64,000 nt of DNA, from positions 248,001-312,000 of the forward strand of contig CAXXSU010000011.1 of assembly GCA_963664465.2 (NCBI GenBank), given 5' to 3'. Position numbers and translations under genes: made by a program. Of the stretch, positions 43,074 through 50,991 are shown in pieces (position 1 is the first letter of the stretch; each line of letters begins with the position of its first letter). The DNA is from CAVOAK01 sp963664465. Lineage in GTDB: Bacteria > Pseudomonadota > Alphaproteobacteria > UBA8366 > CAVOAK01. Below the pieces are notes generated by a model that worked only from the letters and a program-made list of their open reading frames with translations, searched no databases and was not told the DNA's origin.

Positions 43074-43844
43074 CTAGACCTGATCGCCGCGTTCGATCTG
43101 TGGCAGGACAACGTCCCTCGCATGTTCAAGGTCGGACGGGAAGTCGATCTCGATCCATGGAATACCGGTGATGTCTTCGACCCGAAATGTACCGCTCGGT
43201 TCCGAAATCAGGACGTCGCGGATAGCCAGCTCGCAGATCGCATCAAGCTTGCCATTGTTGACGTAGAATTCACTGGCCTCGGCAAGCCGCGTCGCGACGC
43301 GCGGCGATTTTCGCAGGAAGCCAGGCCACTCGCCAACGACGTCGAACTTGCCTTCAACGATTTTCCCAAATTCCACCAGCGCGCCGTCCCGCAGACAAAT
43401 CTTCACGGGCTCGTCGCCATCCTCAAACTTCCGATCCAGCAGGATACAGTTTTCCTCCGGCGCCTCGACGAGGCGGCGCAGCAGGGACGAATCATACAGT
43501 ACGTCTGCATCCATAAGCAGAATGTGCTCGCCCGACCGCAGCACATCGCGCGCGGTCCACAGCGAGACTATCGAGCCTTCGCGGAAATCGGGGTTAAAGA
43601 GCGGCCGCACAAAACCTGGTGGCGCCCGCGACTCCGCCTCCGCGACAAGTTCCTTCATCCGATAACCACAGACCAGAACCAATTCCTCAACACCTATGTC
43701 GAGCAAGTTCTCGATATGCCGCTGGAGCAGGCTCTTGCCGGCGAAACGGAGCAGCGGCTTGGGCGCCTGTGTGCCATCGTCGCCATAGAGCCGCCTACCT
43801 ACGCCGGCCGCCAGCATGATTGCCTTCATCGCCCGCCCCGCCAT
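43074..43844 (-). CDS. LicC/PntC-like nucleotidyltransferase
   Basis: A 256-residue soluble NTP-transferase. The signature LAAGVGRRL with a downstream PKPLL near residue 29, and an Asp-based metal site in LLMDADVLYD, mark it as a sugar- or choline-phosphate nucleotidyltransferase. Its size and the NFNP/YVNNGK-like details are closest to the LicC / phosphonate cytidylyltransferase (PntC) group, which makes CDP-choline or CMP-AEP. A second domain of this kind is fused to PepM 4 kb away. Start is ATG at 43844 or 43829 (MKAIMLAAG); homologues favour the latter. It probably makes an activated head group for one of the CDP-alcohol phosphotransferases. Confidence 0.8.
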   Translation of the reverse strand: MAGRAMKAIMLAAGVGRRLYGDDGTQAPKPLLRFAGKSLLQRHIENLLDIGVEELVLVCGYRMKELVAEAESRAPPGFVRPLFNPDFREGSIVSLWTARDVLRSGEHILLMDADVLYDSSLLRRLVEAPEENCILLDRKFEDGDEPVKICLRDGALVEFGKIVEGKFDVVGEWPGFLRKSPRVATRLAEASEFYVNNGKLDAICELAIRDVLISEPSGTFRVEDITGIPWIEIDFPSDLEHARDVVLPQIERGDQV

Positions 43845-44144
43845 CCAAGTCTGTCCTGCCCCATCGGCGCCATTCTCATCTCAGCCGGCCCAATGACACT
43901 GATAAGCCGTGACGCCAGAGCGAGCAAGCGGGCGCGCCAAACTCTGCAGGCCAGAATTCTGTGAACATTTGTTTAAAAGATTTGCCAATAGTAGGGACTC
44001 CCGATGGGCGCAGCTTGCGTGCTATCTCTCGCGCTGCGAGGGCGTAATCACACTTGTCTGAAGAAACCGCAACAGTGAGACAAGGTAAAACGCGCACGCA
44101 ATGTCAGCCCTTGCAACATCTGCATATTGAGCCGAGAAACGCAC
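43845..44144. other. divergent intergenic region, no gene seen
   Basis: About 300 bp between the minus-strand nucleotidyltransferase and the plus-strand YjbQ gene. It should hold both promoters. I found no convincing -35/-10 pair, RNA gene or repeat. The right half is AT-richer than the surrounding coding DNA. Confidence 0.5.
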
Positions 44145-44591
44145 ATGACCGTACAGACTACAGAATTATTCATGCAACAGAGGCAGCACTTAATCACGAT
44201 CAAGGCGGAGACACAGGGTCTGCGCGAGATAACCGCGGAAATTTCATCGTGGGTCGCGACCCAGACGGTGCGCAAAGGCATGCTGACGGTGTATATCCGC
44301 CACACATCCGCGTCGATTTTAATTCAAGAGAATTTCGACACTGATGTTGAACGTGACCTGGAGACATTCTTCCACAAGCTCGTTCCCGAGGATCTCGAAC
44401 TCTATAGCCACATTGCCGAGGGCGAGGACGACATGCCAGCGCATATCAAAGGCGCCTTAACACAAACTAATCTCAGCATTCCCGTAAGTGAGGGAGAGAT
44501 GATGCTCGGCAGATATCAGGGCATCTATCTATTCGAGCATCGGCGCATTCCCCGCGACAGGGAGCTGGTCCTGCACATTATCGGACACTAG
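44145..44591 (+). CDS. yjbQ: YjbQ / UPF0047 family protein
   Basis: A 148-residue protein of the YjbQ (UPF0047, secondary thiamine-phosphate synthase) family. Conserved features are HTSASILIQENFDTDV, the metal-site His in DLELYSHIAEGEDDMPAHIK, and the C-terminal GRYQGIYLFEHR. Members are trimeric metal-binding proteins with weak thiamine-phosphate synthase activity; the true role is uncertain. I use the ATG at 44145; a TTG at 44127 would add six residues. It has no clear link to the surrounding lipid genes and converges with hpnA across a tandem repeat. Confidence 0.9.
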   Translation: MTVQTTELFMQQRQHLITIKAETQGLREITAEISSWVATQTVRKGMLTVYIRHTSASILIQENFDTDVERDLETFFHKLVPEDLELYSHIAEGEDDMPAHIKGALTQTNLSIPVSEGEMMLGRYQGIYLFEHRRIPRDRELVLHIIGH

Positions 44592-44641
44592 TGCCGACAG
44601 GCCTGGAGTGCCGACTGGCCTGGAGTGCCGACTGGCCTGGC
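44591..44641. repeat. three 17-bp tandem repeats
   Basis: Units at 44591-44607, 44608-44624 and 44625-44641 read GTGCCGACTGGCCTGGA with one mismatch each in the first and third. They begin at the last base of the yjbQ stop and lie between the convergent yjbQ and hpnA genes. Each unit contains a short GCC...GGC pairing, so RNA from either strand could fold, but no T-tract follows. Confidence 0.85.
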
Positions 44642-44675
44642 AAGCCGATCGAGACGTGTTGTATGGCAATAAGCT

Positions 44676-45668
44676 TCAGCTAAGGTAGTTGTGCCCGCGA
44701 AACCAAGCGATTGCATCCCGCAGCGCCTCGTGCGCCGGCCGGGCGTTATAACCCAGCGCCAAAATCGCCTTTTCGCTTGAGTAGTACATCTTTTTTCTCG
44801 CCATGCGGACGCTATCAACGGAGACGAACGGTTCTGCGCCACCGGTCATGCGCGTGATCGCCTCCGCCGCGTATGCGATCGGCAGGACTAGATTGTGCGG
44901 CAGACGAAAGCGTGGAGCCGGACGGTCAACGATCGCCGCTATTTCACGCAGAATCTCCTCGAGACTTAGGTCCTCGCCACCCAAAATGTAGCGCTCGCCA
45001 ACCTGACCGTGCTGATAGGCCAGCAGGTGTCCATCAGCCACATCGTCCACATGCACAATGTTGAGACCCGTATCAACGTATGCCGGCATTCTCCCCGAGG
45101 CGGCGTCGACGATCATTTGCCCGGTTGGCGTCGGCTTGAGGTCGCGAGGACCGACCGGCGCCGACGGATTGACGATGACCGCGGGGAGACGCGCCTCTTC
45201 AATGAGGCGTCGAACTTCCGCCTCGGCCCTGAATTTCGAACGCTTGTATACGCCGATCATGTCACCTTCGGCGACCGGCGTTTCTTCATCACCTGGTCCA
45301 CCTTCGGCCGGCAGCCCAAGGGTTGCGACGCTGCTCGTGTAGACAATCCGCTCAACGCCCGCGTCGGCCGCTGCCTGCATGATGTCCCGGGTGCCGGCGA
45401 CATTGGCTCGGTACATCTGATCCGGGTTTCGCACCCAAAGCCGATAGTCAGCAGCGACGTGAAACATGCCCTCGCAACCGGAGACCGCGGCTCGCAGCGA
45501 CGCAACATCTGTTAGGTCGCCCTCGACGATCTCGACGTCGATCCCATCAAGGTTGTCGCGACGGCTAGCAGGTCGCACCAGGGCGCGCGCATCGTTGCCG
45601 TCCGCGATCAGCCGACGTACGACCGCGGAACCGACAAAGCCCGATGCACCGGTAACCAAAAGCGTCAA
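44676..45668 (-). CDS. hpnA: hopanoid-associated sugar epimerase HpnA
   Basis: A 330-residue extended short-chain dehydrogenase. The NAD(P) motif is TGASGFVG at residues 6-13 and the catalytic pair is Tyr141/Lys145 in VYKRSKFRAE. The dihydroflavonol-reductase-like features VAADYRLWVRNP and GERYILGGEDLSLEEIL match HpnA. HpnA is found in hopanoid clusters and is thought to act on the polyol or sugar side chain; its reaction is not settled. It is the last gene of the minus-strand run pepM - ppd - phnW - hpnA, starting 69 bp after phnW ends. That position ties the phosphonate genes to hopanoid metabolism. Confidence 0.88.
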   Translation of the reverse strand: MTLLVTGASGFVGSAVVRRLIADGNDARALVRPASRRDNLDGIDVEIVEGDLTDVASLRAAVSGCEGMFHVAADYRLWVRNPDQMYRANVAGTRDIMQAAADAGVERIVYTSSVATLGLPAEGGPGDEETPVAEGDMIGVYKRSKFRAEAEVRRLIEEARLPAVIVNPSAPVGPRDLKPTPTGQMIVDAASGRMPAYVDTGLNIVHVDDVADGHLLAYQHGQVGERYILGGEDLSLEEILREIAAIVDRPAPRFRLPHNLVLPIAYAAEAITRMTGGAEPFVSVDSVRMARKKMYYSSEKAILALGYNARPAHEALRDAIAWFRGHNYLS

Positions 45669-45737
45669 GAGTTGATCATCGCGATAGTATCGCCAGCACC
45701 GTCCATGGCGAGTGCTTATCCACCCGCCGCTGCGGTT

Positions 45738-46865
45738 TTAGCAAGCCGGTGCCGTTTGCAGAACCTTCATCTCCTTGAGCGTTTCGCTAATCGACGCGAG
45801 CGCACCTTCTATCTCTGTTGCATCCAAATGACCGATACAACCGATCCGGAAACTGTCGGCCTTCGCAAGTTTTCCGGGATAGATGACGTAGCCCTTTTCG
45901 CGCAGACCGTCATAGAAGGCATCGAATTCGAACTTCGGATCTGCTGGCATATGGAAGGTAACGATGATCGGCGCCTGCTGTTCGTCCCGCAACAATGTTC
46001 TGAATCCGAGCTTGCGCATTCCCTCGACCAATATCTGGCAGTTCGCCGAGTATCGTTGCAGGCGGTGCTCGACGCCGCCTTCCTCCGCATGGTCGAGGAG
46101 CGCCTGGTGAAAGGCGGCTATGACATGCGTCGGCGGCGTGAAGCGCCACTGGCCGCTGCCTCTCATCGACTCCCATTGATCGTAAAGATCCAGGCTCAAG
46201 GAATGCGCATTGCCAGCGCTCGCCGCAAGCATATCCCGCCGGCAAATGACGAAGGCAATGCCGGGGACACCTTCGAGGCATTTATTTGCGGACAAAGCGA
46301 GCGCACCAAGTTGTAGTTTCCGGCAGTCGATCGGCACTGCGCCAAAGCTGCTAACCGAATCGAGCAGCAGGCAGCGACCGTGGCGATAAACCACGTCGGC
46401 GACGCCTGACAGGGGATTGAGTATTCCCGAAGTCGTTTCACAGTGAACGATGGCGACATGGCTAATCGCCGGGTCATCGCTGAGAAGGGCGTCAAGATGG
46501 CTTACGTCATGCATCTCTTCTTCAGCCACCTCATAGATCGCAAACGAACGCTTCAAATAGCCGCAGATGCGGCCCATTCGATGGCCATAAGCACCGTTAA
46601 CAAGGATCAGGAGCTTGCCGCCGGGAGGTACGAATGTTCCGATCATAGCCTCTAATGCAAACGTGCCACTCCCTTGTATCGGCACGCATTCATAGTTTCC
46701 GTCATCGCCGGCGATCTCAAGAAGACGCGCGCAAACCTGTTGGCTCAATGCGACAAACTCGGCGTCACGCGACCCCAAATCGCGGAGCATCGCCTCTTTC
46801 GTTGCAACAGCCGTCGTTAGCGGACCCGGTGTCAGTAAGATCGGATCGCGACGACCGCTGGTCAC
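45738..46865 (-). CDS. phnW: 2-aminoethylphosphonate:pyruvate aminotransferase
   Basis: A 375-residue fold-type I aminotransferase of the PhnW group. ILLTPGPLTTA at residues 9-19 is the family N-terminus; PLP-binding Lys195 is in LSANKCLEGVPG, with Asp169 in LLLDSVSSFG. In biosynthetic clusters it runs from phosphonoacetaldehyde to 2-aminoethylphosphonate. Biosynthesis rather than breakdown is indicated because pepM and ppd lie just upstream and no phosphonatase (phnX) is seen. Its ATG overlaps the ppd stop by 4 bp, so translation is coupled. Confidence 0.92.
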   Translation of the reverse strand: MTSGRRDPILLTPGPLTTAVATKEAMLRDLGSRDAEFVALSQQVCARLLEIAGDDGNYECVPIQGSGTFALEAMIGTFVPPGGKLLILVNGAYGHRMGRICGYLKRSFAIYEVAEEEMHDVSHLDALLSDDPAISHVAIVHCETTSGILNPLSGVADVVYRHGRCLLLDSVSSFGAVPIDCRKLQLGALALSANKCLEGVPGIAFVICRRDMLAASAGNAHSLSLDLYDQWESMRGSGQWRFTPPTHVIAAFHQALLDHAEEGGVEHRLQRYSANCQILVEGMRKLGFRTLLRDEQQAPIIVTFHMPADPKFEFDAFYDGLREKGYVIYPGKLAKADSFRIGCIGHLDATEIEGALASISETLKEMKVLQTAPAC

Positions 46866-48034
46866 TTAGCAGATCCTTTCGCCGGTGCAAGGCTTGGGTC
46901 AGATTGAAGAAATGTGCGAAATCGGCGCGCAACTTCGGCCGGTTTAACGGTCGGCCGGCCAAGCTTGTCAATACTGCCCGGCATAATCCGCAAATGGATC
47001 ATATGCGGCCCTTGGGCTGCCAAGGCGTCCCGCAACGCCTGTTCAAGGCCCGCCAGCGTGTCGGCGGAGGTCCCGCTCCGGTAGCCACACGCCAACGCAA
47101 CGCCCGCGAACTCAACATTCGACGAGACGGTCGACTGCCCGCCTGTCGAGTCATGAACGCCGTTATCGAGAACGATATGGATCAGGTTCTCCGGCGCCTG
47201 GGCGCCGATCGTGGCGAGCGTTCCCATCTTCATCAATGCCGCGCCGTCGCCGTCCAGGGCGATGACCGGCCGCTCGACATTGAGGGCTACCCCCAAGGTC
47301 ATGGCGCTGGCGCATCCCATGGAGCCAACTTGGTAGAGATGTTGCGGTCGGTCGGCCAAGGTAAACAACTCGCGTCCGCATTTGCCGGTCGTGGCAATAA
47401 TCGCGGCCTCATCCGGAACCGTCGCCAGCACACACTCTAGAGCGGCAATGCGCGTGGGTCGGAGCCCACCCTCGGTGAGATCGCTTGCCTGTCCGCGGAC
47501 CTGCGGGCGCAAAGGCGATTCATCGAGAGTTTCACTCTCTACAGAACCTTTTTCCATGACCAAGGCGAACGGAAGCCCAGTTTCGTCCATCGCCGCCTGC
47601 GCAGCATCGAGTGCGCTTGCGATCTGGCTCGCATCAATCGGAAAGGGCTGATGGCGAACGCCGATATCCTCTAGGAGCCGCTGCGTCACCTCGCCCATGA
47701 GTTCATGCTGGGGCTCGTCCCCAAGACCAGGCTGACCGCGCCAGGTAACCAGGAGCAGCGTCGGGATGCGAAATGGCCAGTTCAGCGAGGTGAGCGGATT
47801 GATGGCGTTGCCGAGGCCCGAATTCTGGCACATCACCACCGTTCCCCTACCGGCAAGCCAGGCGCCGGCGGCTATGGCGACCGCCTCACCTTCGCTGGTG
47901 GCGCCAACATAATCGGTGGATCGATCACTGATGACATGGTTGATGATCGGCGTCAGGAACGAGCATGGAACGCCAGCATAGAAATCTTGGCCCCTCAGCC
48001 GTGCTTCCCCGAGAAAACTACCTGCAGAAATCAT
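46862..48034 (-). CDS. ppd: phosphonopyruvate decarboxylase
   Basis: A 390-residue TPP-dependent enzyme that decarboxylates phosphonopyruvate to phosphonoacetaldehyde, the irreversible step that pulls the unfavourable PepM reaction. The pyrimidine-domain Glu is in TSEGEAVAIAAGAW near residues 47-60. The TPP/Mg motif runs from GDGAALMKMG (262-271) to the Asn at 291. The N-terminal FYAGVPCSFLTPII is typical of Ppd. It lies 25 bp after the pepM fusion and overlaps phnW by 4 bp. Confidence 0.94.
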   Translation of the reverse strand: MISAGSFLGEARLRGQDFYAGVPCSFLTPIINHVISDRSTDYVGATSEGEAVAIAAGAWLAGRGTVVMCQNSGLGNAINPLTSLNWPFRIPTLLLVTWRGQPGLGDEPQHELMGEVTQRLLEDIGVRHQPFPIDASQIASALDAAQAAMDETGLPFALVMEKGSVESETLDESPLRPQVRGQASDLTEGGLRPTRIAALECVLATVPDEAAIIATTGKCGRELFTLADRPQHLYQVGSMGCASAMTLGVALNVERPVIALDGDGAALMKMGTLATIGAQAPENLIHIVLDNGVHDSTGGQSTVSSNVEFAGVALACGYRSGTSADTLAGLEQALRDALAAQGPHMIHLRIMPGSIDKLGRPTVKPAEVARRFRTFLQSDPSLAPAKGSAK

Positions 48035-48059
48035 GCGCTCAAACCTGCCACAATTTCGG

Positions 48060-49721
48060 CTATAGGAAGTCGCGCGCCTTGGCCAAATCGACGACGTCGT
48101 TCACGTCCAACCAGTGCCCCGCGATATAAACGACGCGTGGGCGGGCCCCTTTGGCTATCAGCCGATTGACGACGTCCGGCAGGCTGGCGGTTGCGTGCGA
48201 CCCATCCTTGCTCATTTCGGCAATTTCATCGCGCATCATCGCCGAACCGCGTGCGTTCAGCTTGACGAGGCCAATCCATACGCCGTCCGCAGCGTCAGCG
48301 CCGAGATCGGCCGATATCTTCTCCAACTCAATCGCTTGATCTTCGAGATAATCGTCCGTGAAGGGAACGCTGCATTTAGCGAAATCGGCGGTCTGCGTGT
48401 CGGCATGGTGACCGCGATCGATTCCAATCGCTTCGACCACAACAACAATATCGCCATCGACCTCAAGAAGTAGGTCCAGGATGTAGCGTCGAAACAATAT
48501 ATCGCCGTATGACAGCACGCATTCGCCCTGCAACTCATCAATCGCACAAGCGAGCGATGCGACCTCGCCGGTATCCGCAAAGTCGGCATTTACAATCTTG
48601 TTGATGTCGGGCAAGTCGACGGCCTCGTGCTTGTAGCCGGCAACAACGTTGATGTCGCGAACGCCCGCGTGTCTGAATTGCTGGGTTAACCTGCTGAGCA
48701 ATGGCTCGCCGCGAACTTCCAACATGCATTTGGGCCGGTCGTTTGTTAGGTCTCCGAGCTTGCTGCCGCGACTCGCTGCCAAGAGGATCGCTGTCATTCC
48801 AGCGCGTCCTGCCGGCAGGTAGCGCTCTTCCGCTTCCACCAGCTCTGTGTTGCCGGAAAGCTCAAACACGTCGTTTAGATCGGCGACCCTACCTTCAACG
48901 CCGATCAGGCTTTGGTCGCTCATAATTTGCCGGCTGGTTTCCCGCATCGCCGAAATCGCGGCCCTGAGATTATGGTTGGCCCAAATTGCGATCGATATCC
49001 CGGCCTCCCGGTAGCGGTCGGTCGGCGTGATGTAGTATTTGGTCGGAACGATCACCAACGGTGCCCGCCCGGCCCACTCGTTGGCGAACTGCAACACCTC
49101 ATCGGCTGTCGACATGCGCGAATGGATCAAGATGCCGTCCGCGCCGGCAGCCCTATAAGCCTCGGCACGGCGTAACGCTTCGGCCATGCCGCGCCCCGCG
49201 ATCAGGGCTTCGACGCGCGCCACCACGCTGAAATCGTCATCCGTCTGCGCATCCTTGCCAGCTTTAATTTTGCCGCAAAACTCGTCCATATCCGCCAGCG
49301 ACTGATCGCCATCGAGGAAGGAATTGGTTTTAGGGAATACCTTGTCCTCGATACAAACAGCGGCGATGCCACGCTGACACAACTTGGCCGTCAGACGCCG
49401 GAAATTGTTGAAATCTCCATAGCCGGTGTCGCCATCGACAAATATTGGAATCGAGACCGCATCCGACATGAACTCGAGCACTTCAAGAACCTGCGTCCAC
49501 GATGCTTCGTTGCGGTCCCGGACTCCAAGCGCCGAAGAAACCGATAGGCCCGACGCCCAAATGGCCGGAAACCCAGCCTCCTCGACAATCTTCGCCGAGA
49601 TCCCATTATGAGCCTCCATCACAAAGCTTAACTCCGGCGACCGCAATAGCTGGCCGAAAACGGCAGCTTTTGTGGTGTGCGACGGCTGTTGTTCGCTTTG
49701 AAGAGCTCTCACGTCAAACAT
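48060..49721 (-). CDS. pepM: phosphoenolpyruvate mutase fused to a nucleotidyltransferase
   Basis: A 553-residue two-domain protein. Residues about 15-300 are PEP mutase, which rearranges phosphoenolpyruvate to phosphonopyruvate, the entry to nearly all C-P compounds. The diagnostic EDKVFPKTNS motif is at 125-134, with metal-binding DGDTGYGD upstream at 96-103. From residue 309 a nucleotidyltransferase domain starts TAILLAASRGSKL, with PKCML at 330-334. The usual Gly of LAAG is Ser, a variant I regard as common in such fusions. Fused or adjacent cytidylyltransferases (PntC type) make CMP-AEP. First gene of the pepM-ppd-phnW-hpnA run; divergent from ispH across 280 bp. Confidence 0.94.
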   Translation of the reverse strand: MFDVRALQSEQQPSHTTKAAVFGQLLRSPELSFVMEAHNGISAKIVEEAGFPAIWASGLSVSSALGVRDRNEASWTQVLEVLEFMSDAVSIPIFVDGDTGYGDFNNFRRLTAKLCQRGIAAVCIEDKVFPKTNSFLDGDQSLADMDEFCGKIKAGKDAQTDDDFSVVARVEALIAGRGMAEALRRAEAYRAAGADGILIHSRMSTADEVLQFANEWAGRAPLVIVPTKYYITPTDRYREAGISIAIWANHNLRAAISAMRETSRQIMSDQSLIGVEGRVADLNDVFELSGNTELVEAEERYLPAGRAGMTAILLAASRGSKLGDLTNDRPKCMLEVRGEPLLSRLTQQFRHAGVRDINVVAGYKHEAVDLPDINKIVNADFADTGEVASLACAIDELQGECVLSYGDILFRRYILDLLLEVDGDIVVVVEAIGIDRGHHADTQTADFAKCSVPFTDDYLEDQAIELEKISADLGADAADGVWIGLVKLNARGSAMMRDEIAEMSKDGSHATASLPDVVNRLIAKGARPRVVYIAGHWLDVNDVVDLAKARDFL

Positions 49722-50001
49722 CTCCTAGAAGACACGTCATAAACCATTGGTGCTCGGCGGTAGGTGCCAGGCCCAAAGGTTGGGCGTCAACCTTGACACC
49801 GTATGAGGGTATATCAGTGCGCAGTATTCGACTAATCCATATTGTTAGCGCGTCGCGTTCGGCCGGCCAAGGAGGCGGCCAGGGATCGTCAGTATTTCCA
49901 TTCCCCTATCTGAGCGGTATTGTCGCTGGCGAAACATCGGCACACGAGGGTCGCGGCCGCGCACCGGTGCGAAACTGCCGCAGGCCATGGAGTAAACCAT
50001 A

Positions 50002-50991
50002 GTGTCCGTCGGCAAACATCGATCGATTCGCGTCATACTCGCACAACCAAGAGGGTTTTGCGCGGGCGTCGTCCGTGCGATCGAAATCGTCGAGTTGGCG
50101 CTTCGCAAGTTTGGACCACCGGTCTATGTGCGCCATGAAATCGTCCACAACAAGCGCGTGGTTGACGACCTTCGCCAAAAGGGCGCCGTCTTCGTCGAAG
50201 AATTATCCGAGATACCCGATGGCGCAAACACGGTATTCAGCGCGCATGGGGTCTCACAGAGTGTCGCTGACGAAGCCACGCGCAGAGACCTACCGGTGAT
50301 TGACGCGACATGTCCCTTGGTTGCGAAGGTGCACAAAGAGGGTCAGCGTTATGCGCTTCGAGACTTCGAGGTGGTACTGATTGGCCACGAGGGTCATCCG
50401 GAGGTAGAGGGCACAAGGGGACGCATCCCCGGCACCGTTCATCTCGTCTCGTCAGAAAAGGACGTGGAACGGCTCCATGTCGGCAACCCTGACACACTCG
50501 CCTACGTTACCCAGACAACTCTCAGCGTCGACGACACACGCGACGTGATCGACGCCCTCCGAAATCGCTTTCCGAAGATCGTCGGCCCGGACGTTCGAGA
50601 TATTTGCTACGCCACCCAGAATCGGCAAAGCGCTGTCCGCGCGTTGGCGCTGCAATCCGAAATTATAATCGTCGTCGGCGCACAAAACAGCTCAAACTCC
50701 AACCGCTTGCGCGAAATTGGCGAAGAGCTCGGTGTTCCGACCTACTTGGTGGACGATGCCCAGTCCATTGATCCTGAATGGTTCAAGGAAGCCGCGTGCA
50801 TAGGGATTACCGCAGGTGCGTCCGCGCCGGAGGCCCTGGTTCAAGAGATGATCGAGCGGTTGCGCGATTTTGGTGAGATTCAAGTATGCACGCTGGAAGG
50901 CATCGAAGAGAATGTGCAGTTCAAACTACCCGATGAATTGAATGAATCGGTAGCCCAAGTTCAACCTTCGCAGACAAGGGAATCGGTTTGA
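50002..50991 (+). CDS. ispH: 4-hydroxy-3-methylbut-2-enyl diphosphate reductase
   Basis: A 329-residue Fe-S enzyme, last step of the MEP isoprenoid pathway, giving IPP and DMAPP. Cluster ligands are Cys20 (PRGFCAGVVRA), Cys104 (DATCPLV) and Cys202 (ICYATQNRQ); the His residues of HEIVHNK and AHGVS are also present. Start is GTG at 50002. The stop overlaps the TTG start of hpnH in a TTGA arrangement, so isoprenoid supply and hopanoid side-chain addition are coupled. IspH in a hopanoid cluster is common in alphaproteobacteria. Confidence 0.96.
   Translation: MSVGKHRSIRVILAQPRGFCAGVVRAIEIVELALRKFGPPVYVRHEIVHNKRVVDDLRQKGAVFVEELSEIPDGANTVFSAHGVSQSVADEATRRDLPVIDATCPLVAKVHKEGQRYALRDFEVVLIGHEGHPEVEGTRGRIPGTVHLVSSEKDVERLHVGNPDTLAYVTQTTLSVDDTRDVIDALRNRFPKIVGPDVRDICYATQNRQSAVRALALQSEIIIVVGAQNSSNSNRLREIGEELGVPTYLVDDAQSIDPEWFKEAACIGITAGASAPEALVQEMIERLRDFGEIQVCTLEGIEENVQFKLPDELNESVAQVQPSQTRESV

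Noticed and set aside
49793..49815. TTGACA and TATATC as the ispH promoter
   Set aside because: The spacer is only 11 nt, too short for a sigma-70 promoter, and no better -10 lies at 16-18 nt.
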